This document shows positions 50,152 to 59,785 of a stretch of 64,000 nt of DNA, in pieces. Within the stretch, counting starts at the first letter, position 1, and each line of letters starts with the position of its first letter. This stretch comes from JARIHD01 sp036392795. Lineage in GTDB: Bacteria > Patescibacteriota > Saccharimonadia > Saccharimonadales > UBA4665. The translations under genes and the position numbers were made by a program. The notes beneath the pieces were generated by a model. The model searched no databases and was not told the origin of the DNA. It worked only from the letters and a program-made list of their open reading frames with translations. The DNA lies in the NCBI GenBank assembly GCA_036392795.1, contig DASVXH010000083.1, positions 1 through 64,000 of the forward strand, written 5' to 3'.

Positions 50152-51054
50152 GTGGCAGCAGCAGGGGTCTATAATTCACTATATCCGACGGAATACCTCT
50201 TGGAAACACCGGTCTGGGACCTACCCACCAACACAGAAGATCCAGACTTATTGACCAGCATGCTAAAAGCACGCCTTGATGCCCAGCTAGCCGTTGCGGG
50301 GCTGACGGGCAATCCGCAAATCGCTTTTGCCCTCGATTTGGCATTTGCTGCCCACAAGGGCAGAAAGCGTACCAATGGTAATTACATCGACCATCCGATG
50401 CGCGCGACGATATATTTATTGGATAGCCTGGGAGTCCACGACCCGGACATCGTAGCGGCAGACATCATACACGACGTTGGCGAGGACGAATACAAGCGCG
50501 TCATCAACTGGTACGGTGACGGCAACTTGATCCTTAACGAAGCCGGCGAGCCCGACATTAATGCCAATGTCGCAAAAGCATTTGATGCCCTGCATAGTAC
50601 CCGCAAACTAAGCGAACGAACACTCGATATTGCAAATCGAGTAACGGTTCCTTCATTTGAAGAGCATCTGGCAGTGATAGAAGAGGATCGAAAATGGGCG
50701 GTAAAGACCGGCCTTTTTTTGTCTCATATTGCACTAGAGGTCATAACTTGTCCGGCAGCAGTCGTCGTTAAACGCTCCGACCTTAAAGACAATGCAGTAG
50801 ACAACCATCACACCCACGGCCCCGCTAAAATGATTAGATCCGATAAAAAATATTACGCCCTTTGGAAGCCCATGGATGCGGCCCTTGACGATCCGGATTG
50901 TATTATCAAGAATCCAGCTATTCGGGCCGAAACTCGTCTGGAGTTTTGGGAAGGCAAGGGCCGCGCTGAGGCTCGGTTGGTAGAGGCCGGGGTCTCCTTG
51001 CACGGTTTAGCCAAAGAGATCGGTATAGATCCCAAACTCTTATTGGACATGTAG
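50152..51054 (+). CDS. Stand-alone HD hydrolase of RelA/SpoT type
   Basis: 300 residues with the ppGpp-hydrolase-type HD signature: His81 in IDHPMRA, His107-Asp108 followed by VGED (the HDxxED pattern), and KRSDLKDN further on in place of the usual RxADRxxN. No synthetase, TGS or ACT domain is present, so it is a small alarmone-hydrolase-like protein or another nucleotide hydrolase. The start is GTG with GAGGAG 6 nt upstream. The leader holds a TTGACA (50032-50037) with TAATCT 18 nt on, and a hairpin GGAGCA/TGCTCC near 50107-50124. Confidence 0.72.
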   Translation: MAAAGVYNSLYPTEYLLETPVWDLPTNTEDPDLLTSMLKARLDAQLAVAGLTGNPQIAFALDLAFAAHKGRKRTNGNYIDHPMRATIYLLDSLGVHDPDIVAADIIHDVGEDEYKRVINWYGDGNLILNEAGEPDINANVAKAFDALHSTRKLSERTLDIANRVTVPSFEEHLAVIEEDRKWAVKTGLFLSHIALEVITCPAAVVVKRSDLKDNAVDNHHTHGPAKMIRSDKKYYALWKPMDAALDDPDCIIKNPAIRAETRLEFWEGKGRAEARLVEAGVSLHGLAKEIGIDPKLLLDM

Positions 51055-51135
51055 AGCCAAGCCAATTAAAACGGGTGGTAAAAGGCGGAGAATTTCTGTT
51101 GTGGTTTTATGACGCTTGGTATTTAATGGACGGAT

Positions 51136-51807
51136 ATGATAAACCCCGATCGAAGATCCGCTACCGGTTACATCACTACCGATCTTAAGGGCAACCGCCA
51201 AGATATGTTTGGCGTGAATGTCGTACAGGCTCTTTACGGTGACGATCAGCTTATTGGAGTCAAAAATATTTTCGGCTCCAGTTGGCTACAGAATAATCGC
51301 TGCCCCATCGTTTATCCCACTCCGGAGTCATGCAATACGGCATCCTGGCCCAGTCGGCTTTTTAGACTGACCATACCGCCGGGCGTCAACAGTATAGAGA
51401 AGGATGGCGGCCAAAGGGTTAGCGCCGCATTTGTTGATCAAGAGGAAAATCCGTCCCTAATACTAGGGAAGCAGCACGATGGTCTATTTGCCATGGCTGA
51501 AAAGATCATCGCCATTGTCCAAGAAGAGCAGTATGCGATAGAATCCCGCGCAGCGAATCTTGGCATCGATACGGCACAAGCTGCAACACGAATCCTGGCC
51601 GTCGCCAATAACGAAGGCCGCCAAAATACTAAGGCTTGCCTAGAAATGGTGCGGCTGGCCAATCCTGACGGGTGGTCGCACGCCACTATTGGTAACGCAG
51701 TTCTCGCCGTTGCCCACTACGATTTACTGACAGAGAAAGACCTCTGGAATAATCTGGGCAGCCTTCTTTACGCACCTTGGCGCGAAGTCATGGGTGACGA
51801 CCTATAG
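51136..51807 (+). CDS. Hypothetical protein, 223 aa
   Basis: Not recognised. The N-terminal half is strand-rich and the C-terminal half (from about residue 115) helical with Ala-rich segments. No signal peptide or membrane helix. TTTAAT ends 8 nt before the ATG and no Shine-Dalgarno motif is present. The interval to the next gene (51808-52000) holds an inverted repeat, AAACGGC with GCCGTTT, and a small GC hairpin, but no frame. Confidence 0.6.
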   Translation: MINPDRRSATGYITTDLKGNRQDMFGVNVVQALYGDDQLIGVKNIFGSSWLQNNRCPIVYPTPESCNTASWPSRLFRLTIPPGVNSIEKDGGQRVSAAFVDQEENPSLILGKQHDGLFAMAEKIIAIVQEEQYAIESRAANLGIDTAQAATRILAVANNEGRQNTKACLEMVRLANPDGWSHATIGNAVLAVAHYDLLTEKDLWNNLGSLLYAPWREVMGDDL

Positions 51808-52000
51808 TCAAAAATGCTTATTCTTATTGCATAAAAACGGCAACAGGACTAGTATAGCCTACGTGTCACAATAAAATCCGAAACGTCGCCGTTTCATTTG
51901 ATCGGCGATATCTTAATTTTATCCGCTAAGATAGGAGCAATTATTACCCCTGCGGCGCCCGCAGCGTCGTTAGTATGACCTTGAACAGGAGTTGTTAGTT

Positions 52001-52729
52001 ATGGCCAAAAACACCAAAGATCTATCCGCAGAGCTACAAGATCTCAATCAGTCAAAAAAGGTAGATGCTTCAGCGAGGGAAGAGAAGTCTTCCTCCACGG
52101 CAATGTTCTGGAGGAAAGTCGCTGCATGGATTGGAGGGATTAGCGTCATTGGCACTGCCGCCGCAACCCCCGTAGCTGGGTACGGAAACGCCCGAATGAA
52201 TTCCAACGATCAACTACTGGAAAGGCAAATCGCAGACGGAATTCGCGACATAACCGGCAAGGAGGTTCCTGTTGTTTGCCATGATAAGCCGTTTGAAGTG
52301 ACGCCCTTTATATACGCACCCTCATCTTTGACGGCGGTACTAAAATTAAACCACCAAACTTGCGATGAAATCGCTAATCTAAAAACCGTTAAAAAACCGA
52401 CCGAATCCCTGGTGCATAGCACATTGGGCGTCGTCTTCGCAGCCGTAAACATAGCAAAACCACACCAGATCGAGACAAAGGGCCAGGCCAACTGCGTGGC
52501 CGTACAGCTGGTCGGTCGTTTTGCGGCCAATATGGGCATGGCAAACGAGGCGGCTACAACTCTTCAGCACAATGCCGCCCATAGTTTCATCTATACCGCG
52601 GTCACACCGGCCGAACACGAAATAGCCATTCCGGAAAACGTCTGTCGCTCAGGCGGAGCGCTTGACGTTCATGCCCCCGGCAACGATATTCGCTTTCCTC
52701 TTGCCGGCAATGTACGCCGGATTAAATAA
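52001..52729 (+). CDS. Hypothetical protein with one membrane helix, 242 aa
   Basis: Not recognised. A charged cytoplasmic N-terminus of about 35 residues is followed by one hydrophobic segment (about 38-60, WIGGISVIGTAAATPVAGY) and an extracytoplasmic domain of about 180 residues with several Cys that could form disulfides. The ATG at 52001 has AGGAG (51987-51991) 9 nt upstream; the in-frame TTG at 51992 abuts the AGGAG and is rejected. Confidence 0.65.
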   Translation: MAKNTKDLSAELQDLNQSKKVDASAREEKSSSTAMFWRKVAAWIGGISVIGTAAATPVAGYGNARMNSNDQLLERQIADGIRDITGKEVPVVCHDKPFEVTPFIYAPSSLTAVLKLNHQTCDEIANLKTVKKPTESLVHSTLGVVFAAVNIAKPHQIETKGQANCVAVQLVGRFAANMGMANEAATTLQHNAAHSFIYTAVTPAEHEIAIPENVCRSGGALDVHAPGNDIRFPLAGNVRRIK

Positions 52730-52901
52730 GCCAAACTATAAGACTTGCATTTTACCATCGCCCCGGTCTTACCTATATAAACATAATTATGTTTCACCCC
52801 TAACTTTTCTGAAGATTTTTAAGGCAAGTTTCCATTTTTCCATGCTACCGTATGGATCCCTGGTCAATAAGATGATATGATTATTAAAAGGAAATTAAAT
52901 T

Positions 52902-53360
52902 ATGTCGCTTGAACGTGCTATCAAAAAACTAAACTCTTATGAACTTGGGATTACCCATACTCTGGTGACACGCTACACCAATAATTTCCGCAATCGTATC
53001 CTGCGCCCTTATGATCTGAACTCCGCCGAATGGTTTGTACTTGGACTCGTCTACAGCAAAACATCCAAAGGTGGTATTCGCGTAACCGACCTGGCAGCTA
53101 TATTAGATGTTAAAACCACCTACATCACCGCCATCCTGGGCACCCTACGCATAAAACAGTATGTCGACACAAATTCGGACAGCAGCGATGCTCGCGTCCG
53201 CCTGATAGTAGCCACCAACAAGGGCGAAACAGCCGCCAAACAAATTGAGACCACCCTTCGCAAAGAGACCGAAAAACTCCTGCGAAACCAGGTAAGCGGC
53301 GAGGAATACGCTAGCTACCTAAAAGTCATGCGCAAGATTGCACAATTGCCACAAAGTTAG
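52902..53360 (+). CDS. MarR-family transcriptional regulator
   Basis: Winged helix-turn-helix repressor-type protein of 152 residues. NSAEWFVLGLVYS, RVTDLAAILDVKTTYITAILGTL (helices 3-4) and DARVRLIVATNKGE (wing) follow the family pattern, with flanking helices for dimerisation. AAAAGGAAA precedes the ATG. A 172-nt upstream gap with T-rich and A/T palindromic stretches is the likely operator region. The next gene starts 16 nt downstream and is a candidate target. Confidence 0.85.
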   Translation: MSLERAIKKLNSYELGITHTLVTRYTNNFRNRILRPYDLNSAEWFVLGLVYSKTSKGGIRVTDLAAILDVKTTYITAILGTLRIKQYVDTNSDSSDARVRLIVATNKGETAAKQIETTLRKETEKLLRNQVSGEEYASYLKVMRKIAQLPQS

Positions 53361-53375
53361 TATTCTGTACAGTCT

Positions 53376-54134
53376 ATGGGATTATTCGATCGCTTCCGGA
53401 GAAAGCCGGACAACCTCGCTCATTTTGCCGAACTCGCCGAAGAGTCCGGTGATATTTCGTCGGCAGTATCTATGGCCATGAGCGGTCTGGAACCCAGTCA
53501 GCAGATAGAAATCGCACTACGGCTCGCCAGCCTCATGCCGGCCAAGGCCCGCGTAGCGCTTTTTGGTAATACCCTGGCAAAAGCCGATGAAGCGCTATGG
53601 CAGAAAACCATGCAGACGCTGGATTCACGTGAACGCCGCATCCTGACCGTAGACGCGCTTCGCGAAGAAAGCCACCACACGCATGCCGTCGACCTGGGAC
53701 AACTGGTTATGGGTACGCAAGTAACCATTAGGCTTAAGTACACTGGATCAGGCGGCCTAACACCATTCCCGACTGTCGAACTATATCGCGCAGGCACACA
53801 GCTGTACGATGGCGGTGAGGTACACCTTGAATCACTCGGTGGTAATGAATTCGTTACACTGCGGCCTCTTTCTTTTTATCAGCCCGATAGCTACCCTTAC
53901 GACTGCATAAGGTACCCGGAAAATTCTGTCGTCCTGCTACAGAGCAGTCATGCGCGCAAAGAGCCGGCAAGCAATGTTCGTTTTGGTGATCAAGTCCAAA
54001 TTACATCGGCCGAGAATGACCCTGATTGGCAACACATAACCAACCTAACGTACAATCACAAAGATGTTGCCAAATATAATGGCATGGTCAAAGTGGGCGG
54101 AATGATGCTAGACGGCGTCAGCATGTTCTACTAA
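53376..54134 (+). CDS. Hypothetical protein, 252 aa
   Basis: Not recognised. A basic N-terminus (LFDRFRRKPD) and helical region (residues 1-100) precede a strand-rich C-terminal domain with many Gly, Tyr and Asp. No membrane helix. It follows the MarR gene closely and may be cotranscribed. Convergent with the next gene. Confidence 0.6.
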   Translation: MGLFDRFRRKPDNLAHFAELAEESGDISSAVSMAMSGLEPSQQIEIALRLASLMPAKARVALFGNTLAKADEALWQKTMQTLDSRERRILTVDALREESHHTHAVDLGQLVMGTQVTIRLKYTGSGGLTPFPTVELYRAGTQLYDGGEVHLESLGGNEFVTLRPLSFYQPDSYPYDCIRYPENSVVLLQSSHARKEPASNVRFGDQVQITSAENDPDWQHITNLTYNHKDVAKYNGMVKVGGMMLDGVSMFY

Positions 54135-54189
54135 ATACCGTCCAAAATCCGCTGCAATACAACGTATCATACCAAAGAAATTCCGATGG

Positions 54190-55701
54190 CTAGCAGTCCT
54201 TTGGCGACCGAACGCGGGATATTACCCAGCCCAGCGACGCATCACCCCTGGTGTGCGCCTTTACGCACGTTTCGCCGACACCCAATATGATGCCGTGTCT
54301 TTCGGCCAACTCCAGTGCCTGGGCACTTGGCTTGTAGCCAGCTGGCAATCGGCGTTTCTGTACTGCACGATCGTGTGCGCGCTGACGAATCTTAGATCCG
54401 CTTTCATCCCCATTACTCAACTCCGCTTCTTCATATTCCTGTAGCTCGGCGGCATTTTTCACTTTTCGTAGGCGTAGTATGCGTGGCAATAATAGATCAT
54501 GAACAATAACGTCAGGCTCACGCCCTTCCCATCGCGGTGATCGCAATAGTTTATCGGTTTCGCTCTCAGCTTCTTCCACCATCTCTATCCGAACGGTCAG
54601 ATCGAAATATTTTCTTATCAAAAATTGACGTAAGACCTCATAATTGCCCGGCTTTCCGGCTGCTTTATAGAATTCCCAGTACGGCATGGCGCCATGAGGG
54701 TCGGCAAAAAGCTCACCCTTGTGATCCATATGTATAAATTTCCTGAACTGATCGTAGCCGGGCCGAATGTTAAGATCGAAATTATGAGCAGGCGTGATCA
54801 TGTAACCATCCATATCAGGATGCTCAATAACGGTCATTGCCATCAAAGGCCAGAGATCGGGCCTAATATCAGAGTTACGCTCTTCGACCTGTGTGGCAAC
54901 TTCGGCCTGAGCATTAAACACATCATGGATACTCCAGTGCGAGTCTCCGGCCTCGTGGACCGCCGACTTAATGCTAAAGTATTTTAGTCGACGTAGTTCT
55001 TGAAATAATTCATTATTGTGACGTCGTAGTGTCTTTACGTCGGCGATCTTGGCCACTGGCTCTTTCTCTACCTGACTGATCGTATGCTGGCGCAGCAAAA
55101 GGCGATCGGCAAGTATCCTGTATTTGGCCAGTAGCCACTCAGGGTCTTCGCAGATAGCAGCCGACAATAGAGAGGCAGTCTTGCCGCTGATCTGTTTTTG
55201 AAAATCATAAGGATCCGGTCCTTTGGACAAAACATCTTTCGGAACCTGCATAGCAAGAGCAGCAGCAAATTGTGTCAGAAAATAGGTCGTACGATCATCT
55301 GTGTGCAGTACCTCTTCGGCTGGAGGCCTAAAAACATTGGCATAGACAGACATCAGGGCATGAGTTGCAAAAGCCCGTGGAATGGTAACCTCGTGGTCAT
55401 TCATTAATTCTTGCGAAAGTTTTTGCGCCCGCGTTAACAGTTCGGGATAGCGCCCTCGTTTAATAAGAGGGGCGAATACGTGCTCTTCTCCCACGCGCAT
55501 AGCCCCGATACATCCCGCGTGCAGTCCTGCATCGCTACGCGGCAACGTACGCATGACAGCACTAGTCCGCTCCGGATTTTCCAAAAAAATAAGCGGCTTT
55601 ACTATGCCGTTAAATTCTACCACCGGCGATACAGCCTTGGGCGGTGGCGGGGTGTAATTTTCATCGAGACGAAAGTGAGATAAATCTTCTGGTCCTGGCA
55701 C
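54190..55701 (-). CDS. Hypothetical protein, 503 aa
   Basis: Not recognised. A large, mostly helical, soluble protein with a Pro-rich segment near residues 15-25, a central acidic region and an Arg/Lys-rich C-terminal part. GTG start; the upstream minus-strand sequence has TTTAAT about 8 nt before it, consistent with a leaderless message. It lies next to a pilin gene on the same strand, with 58 nt between. Confidence 0.6.
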   Translation of the reverse strand: MPGPEDLSHFRLDENYTPPPPKAVSPVVEFNGIVKPLIFLENPERTSAVMRTLPRSDAGLHAGCIGAMRVGEEHVFAPLIKRGRYPELLTRAQKLSQELMNDHEVTIPRAFATHALMSVYANVFRPPAEEVLHTDDRTTYFLTQFAAALAMQVPKDVLSKGPDPYDFQKQISGKTASLLSAAICEDPEWLLAKYRILADRLLLRQHTISQVEKEPVAKIADVKTLRRHNNELFQELRRLKYFSIKSAVHEAGDSHWSIHDVFNAQAEVATQVEERNSDIRPDLWPLMAMTVIEHPDMDGYMITPAHNFDLNIRPGYDQFRKFIHMDHKGELFADPHGAMPYWEFYKAAGKPGNYEVLRQFLIRKYFDLTVRIEMVEEAESETDKLLRSPRWEGREPDVIVHDLLLPRILRLRKVKNAAELQEYEEAELSNGDESGSKIRQRAHDRAVQKRRLPAGYKPSAQALELAERHGIILGVGETCVKAHTRGDASLGWVISRVRSPKDC

Positions 55702-55759
55702 AGTTTTCCATTAAAACATATCAACAATAAATCGCAAGCTCTAAAATGCAGTTGGTATT

Positions 55760-56332
55760 TTACTTAATAACGTTATCGCGACAGTAGATGCCGGCACGTT
55801 CCAGTTTGGTCCAAATAACGTAGCGCCGCACATTGCTGTCGGTAGGGCTACTACCACTGGTGATGGGATGACCGTCGTCCGCAGGCCAAGGGTTAGGATC
55901 GGGCGTACACCAATGACCCAACTGAATAGAAACCTCATCCTCCGGCCCCACATAGGCATGCGAAGAAGTTGGTCGCTGGTGATAACAGATAGTGAAGCGA
56001 CTTGCTTCATACAATACACAATCCTTTGACGGTATAAATGATGGCGCGCACGTACCATCACCACCTGCATTTTTTGCGAGATAGCCGGTAATAAACGAGC
56101 AAATTTGAGTGGGTGTATCGGCGAAGCCAGTGCCACTGTTGGCAAGCAAGTACTCCTCCATTGATGCGGCAGTAAAGTCAACAAATTGCCGGCGCTCATG
56201 GTTTCGTTCTGTACGGCGCGTCGAGGGAACCGCCAAAAAGATAATAAGTAGAATTACGGCTGCCAACACCAATACAATAAGCACTTCAATAATCGTAAAG
56301 CCGCGAGCGGTAAGAGCGGGTCTGCGCGTCAT
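55760..56332 (-). CDS. Type IV pilin-like protein
   Basis: Prepilin with the class III signal: a basic leader, then ARGFTIIEVLIV with the cleavage site after Gly11 and Glu at position +5 (Glu16), followed by a hydrophobic helix (12-34). The 150-residue globular part has six Cys, suggesting disulfides. No pilus assembly gene is adjacent. Saccharibacteria use type IV pili for movement and host contact, so it may be a minor pilin or pseudopilin. AAAGGAA precedes the ATG. Confidence 0.85.
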   Translation of the reverse strand: MTRRPALTARGFTIIEVLIVLVLAAVILLIIFLAVPSTRRTERNHERRQFVDFTAASMEEYLLANSGTGFADTPTQICSFITGYLAKNAGGDGTCAPSFIPSKDCVLYEASRFTICYHQRPTSSHAYVGPEDEVSIQLGHWCTPDPNPWPADDGHPITSGSSPTDSNVRRYVIWTKLERAGIYCRDNVIK

Positions 56333-56440
56333 TTCCTTTAGCTTATCATAAGCATAAGCGACAATGAAAGCGTGTTGTTACGCAACAAAATCGCATTTTC
56401 TATTCGCAACCCGTATGAGCACCTGATACTATAAGCGCTT

Positions 56441-57028
56441 ATGAGTACAGAATATAAAGAGAACGGTCTATATGCCGCAGACACATTATTACAACTATAC
56501 CACGGACCGCTAAACAGAATCGAATATCGAAACATTCTACTAAGCAGCAGCGAGCCGCATATTAATGACGCTTACGATCCCAATAGGGAGCTAGTCCCCC
56601 ATTTCGCCACCGTCTATTGGCCTGGCGGCAGCCCGGAGCACGGAGACGAGCTGGAGACCGTTGCACTAACCATAACCCCTGAACCTTCAGATACGGCAGC
56701 AGAGATGACCATTGTTCGACGATCGATATTAGGAGCAAGCATTGGCCAGGCTGCGATGGACCGGATTCCCGCCGAACTTCAGGAACGTTGGAGCGGCGCC
56801 AGAGAACGACCAGGTGATATAGTGAACCATATCATCGAAGGCATGTTCAATATTGGCCGCCGACCACTTGCCATCTGCAGGACAAGCGATGTCGTAGGCA
56901 GTGATCCGATAATGCGCACCATGCATCTTTACTACCCCCGGACAATTCCCCCAGAAGTGTCTTTAGCCGCCCTCCAAAGAAGCATGCAACGTCTAATAGA
57001 TCGAGAACAGCAACTTGACACAGCTTAG
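56441..57028 (+). CDS. Hypothetical protein, 195 aa
   Basis: Not recognised. A soluble protein with a Tyr/His-containing N-terminal half, a strand-rich centre and a C-terminal helix rich in Arg, Gln and Glu. TGA-TACTAT (56424-56432) ends 8 nt before the ATG, predicting a leaderless message. Its stop lies 6 nt from that of the convergent gene. Confidence 0.6.
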   Translation: MSTEYKENGLYAADTLLQLYHGPLNRIEYRNILLSSSEPHINDAYDPNRELVPHFATVYWPGGSPEHGDELETVALTITPEPSDTAAEMTIVRRSILGASIGQAAMDRIPAELQERWSGARERPGDIVNHIIEGMFNIGRRPLAICRTSDVVGSDPIMRTMHLYYPRTIPPEVSLAALQRSMQRLIDREQQLDTA

Positions 57029-57034
57029 CGTAGA

Positions 57035-58528
57035 TTAATATCTAAGACGCATTAGAATATTTCGCACCCTATTCGGAAGCGTGCCCGGTAGTTCGCGGTT
57101 CATCTCGTGAATAAAGCCTTCTAGTGTTTCGCGCCGCAAAACAAAATCCGCCAATAACTCTTCAAGGGCAGGAATGACCGCCTGAGCTTTTTCGTAGTCA
57201 GCTACTACTTTACCGGGGGACTGATCGTTCGGCTTTAGTACGGCTCGTGCCAAGGCCAAAGCACCGGCAAACCCATCTATCGCCTCATTGAGCAAAGGGC
57301 GCGACTCTCTCAATCTAAGCAAAACGGAGTCTCCTGCCTCGACACCATCCAATTTGGCAAGTGCAGGGTGAAGGTCAGCAATTACCTGGGCGATACTAAC
57401 GGCGTCCACCCCGGACGAAGAATATCCCTGCGTCCGACCGACCTCAGATTCTGCGCCTTGGCTTCCCTTGTTTGAATCAGTAGCTTGACGTCCCCGTCCT
57501 ATGGAAACGAGCGCGCCAACATATTCCTTATCATCTAAAATATTCTTGCCCTGACGGTTGGCCCGCTCCGCCTCCTGCGAACTGTTAATAACACCCCTGA
57601 CACCTTCCACGAGATCACGCACCACCGTCTCGTGCACGGGGTTAAACCGGAGACCTCCGTGGCTTTCACTTAATTGCAAATAAGACAAGCGGCCTTGCAC
57701 CGTCGACTTCATAATTTGCGACCATACTTCCTTGCGATCTAAGGTGGGATTAAATTCGATAACCTTATCCAACAATGCTTCTTTTGTAAGAGTTGTAGTA
57801 TTTTGATCTATAAGCCGTTGGGCGGCAGCCTGGGTAGCCAAAAGTTCTGGGGTTTCGCTGCGACCTTTTTGTCTATATTCACCCATACTAATTCCACTGA
57901 TTTTGATCGTTTCGCCGCGTGCTGCGGGCTTAGAATTAAGCAAAATGCCATCTTGCACAAGCTTGCGAGCCGCCTGAGTTACGCGATCGGGATTTTCGTT
58001 AATACTATGGGCTATAGCCTGGAGGGTGGTGTGAGGATTATTAATAATACCCTCGACCACATTAAATCGAACCTGAGCACTGTTATAAGGACTATTTTCA
58101 CCCTCTTGAACTGTAGCGCCGAAAACCTGTTGCAGCGGCAGGTTTTTGTTATTCAGCTGCCAACCGCCGACAACTCCCGCCAGGGAAATGCCGAGCTCTT
58201 TGCCGTTTTCGGTTACCTGGGTAACCTTTTTTCCAGCATATTCAAATTCAGTGGCTAGTCCAGCCGCGCGCAGTGCACCAGTATGACGGTCGATCATATT
58301 ATTGGCATTTTTAGGCAAGCGCTCAGGCGAACCTTCGCCCAACATAGAATTAATTCCGTTCACAATTCCGGTGGAGGTAACCGCCCCATTAGCCTTGGCC
58401 AGAGCCCCAAGCGCCACAATTTTTAAAGCACTATTAATAAGAGCACCCACCGCGCGTTCTCTGGTGAATTCCGGTTGTATGGGCACTTCGCCCGTAGCGC
58501 TCGGCGGCGCCTGGTTAGGATTGGTCAT
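57035..58528 (-). CDS. Hypothetical protein with winged-helix-like segments, 497 aa
   Basis: Not assigned to a family. Residues about 165-205 (PHTTLQAIAHSINENPDRVT then QAARKLVQDGILL) look like a winged helix, and similar helix-turn patterns occur around residues 40-110 and 230-280, so it may bind DNA through several such modules. A low-complexity Ser/Gly stretch (about 350-375) precedes a helical C-terminal domain. TATGAT ends about 8 nt before the ATG on the minus strand. Confidence 0.55.
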   Translation of the reverse strand: MTNPNQAPPSATGEVPIQPEFTRERAVGALINSALKIVALGALAKANGAVTSTGIVNGINSMLGEGSPERLPKNANNMIDRHTGALRAAGLATEFEYAGKKVTQVTENGKELGISLAGVVGGWQLNNKNLPLQQVFGATVQEGENSPYNSAQVRFNVVEGIINNPHTTLQAIAHSINENPDRVTQAARKLVQDGILLNSKPAARGETIKISGISMGEYRQKGRSETPELLATQAAAQRLIDQNTTTLTKEALLDKVIEFNPTLDRKEVWSQIMKSTVQGRLSYLQLSESHGGLRFNPVHETVVRDLVEGVRGVINSSQEAERANRQGKNILDDKEYVGALVSIGRGRQATDSNKGSQGAESEVGRTQGYSSSGVDAVSIAQVIADLHPALAKLDGVEAGDSVLLRLRESRPLLNEAIDGFAGALALARAVLKPNDQSPGKVVADYEKAQAVIPALEELLADFVLRRETLEGFIHEMNRELPGTLPNRVRNILMRLRY

Positions 58529-58688
58529 AGCTTTCTATCATAAGAGATTATGGTTTTGTTATATAACAATAATATATTCTAAAGAATATGTCAACACCTC
58601 GCAGTCTTCACCCGATCACTGCGACATATTCTGTCGTAGCTTTGCCAAGTCTGCTACTATAAAAAGGAATTTCAAAAAAGGAGATACT

Positions 58689-59321
58689 ATGGATCCACAG
58701 CAGCCAAGCGTAAATCAACAATACCCAACGCCGGAAAACACTCAGAGCCCACAGGGCCAGTTTACTCCGAATACCCCAAGCGAGCCCCCAAAGAGTAAAA
58801 AAACCGGCGTGTTGGCGATTATTATTATAGCCGTCGTGTTGGCATTGGGCTTTGTTGTCTTTGCCATCATAGGACCGGACAAAAAAGACAACACCGATAG
58901 CACCAATAACAATAGCAGTAGTAGCACCGAATCGGACAACAAAACCACCGATTCAAGCAAGTATCAAAAATATGACGTCACCGATAAAGTCACGGGGCAA
59001 AAATTCTCCGTATCCTTCTACAAAAATGCCGCCGCAGAAGAAAAGAACGGTCGCACATACTTGACCGCTAATGATGGCGGTACGCTATATAGCGTTTACC
59101 TGGGTGCCGCAACTGGCGACAAGATCGACTGTGGCAATAGCAAGACCACGACCATGTCGCTCACCGACGAATCAACAACCGTCTGCTACCTTGAGGACAA
59201 CACTCAGTACGCCGGTTACGCCACCAGCAAGAGCGGCAAAGTTAAAATAAATCTGGCCGGCCAAAAAGCCATTAGCCTGGACGAGGCCAAAGCCATCATG
59301 GAAAGCGTCAGCTTTAACTAG
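58689..59321 (+). CDS. Membrane-anchored protein with Ser/Thr/Asn linker, 210 aa
   Basis: Not recognised by function. The Pro/Gln-rich cytoplasmic N-terminus (1-40) leads to one membrane helix (about 42-62), then a Ser/Asn/Thr-rich linker (about 68-90), then an extracytoplasmic domain of about 115 residues with two Cys. AAAGGAG lies 6 nt before this ATG; the longer frame from 58302 overlaps the divergent gene and is rejected. Promoter TGC-TACTAT at 58652-58660. Confidence 0.75.
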   Translation: MDPQQPSVNQQYPTPENTQSPQGQFTPNTPSEPPKSKKTGVLAIIIIAVVLALGFVVFAIIGPDKKDNTDSTNNNSSSSTESDNKTTDSSKYQKYDVTDKVTGQKFSVSFYKNAAAEEKNGRTYLTANDGGTLYSVYLGAATGDKIDCGNSKTTTMSLTDESTTVCYLEDNTQYAGYATSKSGKVKINLAGQKAISLDEAKAIMESVSFN

Positions 59322-59342
59322 ACCCTCCGACAATGCTAGCCG

Positions 59343-59377
59343 AACAATAAACCGCGATCTTCGCGGTTTATTGTATT
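59343..59377 (+). terminator. Intrinsic terminator of the 58689 gene
   Basis: AACAATAAACCGCG pairs with CGCGGTTTATTGT around ATCTT, followed by ATTTAT. No feature is seen from here to 59475. Confidence 0.85.
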
Positions 59378-59475
59378 TATATCTAGCCTGAGTTAAAGCG
59401 TGAAACCGATGACCCATCCCAAATCCGTGTTGCCGAATGGCTTTTAAAGCATATTCAATTGTCTGCGCTCAGAAG

Positions 59476-59685
59476 CTAGGGTTTGGGATCGAAATTCTCG
59501 GCCTCATAACTACTTCTTTCGAGCCACGTCCGCTGCGCTTCTTCGCGTGCTGCTGACCTTCCTGGGGCACCGGGCTCAATATTGTTGTACACCTCTAATG
59601 CGGCAAGCTCCTCTCTTCTCTTTGCCACCCACACCGGATCTTGCTCTTCGGGGGAGGGCTGTCCGCCGTCAATTTTTTCTGCCAT
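59476..59685 (-). CDS. Hypothetical small protein, 69 aa
   Basis: Not recognised. A charged, Glu/Arg/Pro-rich small protein starting MAEKIDGG. AGGAG lies 5 nt before the ATG at 59685, which favours this start over an upstream in-frame ATG at 59760. Confidence 0.6.
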   Translation of the reverse strand: MAEKIDGGQPSPEEQDPVWVAKRREELAALEVYNNIEPGAPGRSAAREEAQRTWLERSSYEAENFDPKP

Positions 59686-59785
59686 AATTTCTCCTGTGAT
59701 GTATAGGTTACTTCCTTTTTTATAAGGAATAATTAAACTTTGCAAACTTCTTGTGGGCAAGGTAGAACCCTAACAAAGCCAAACA

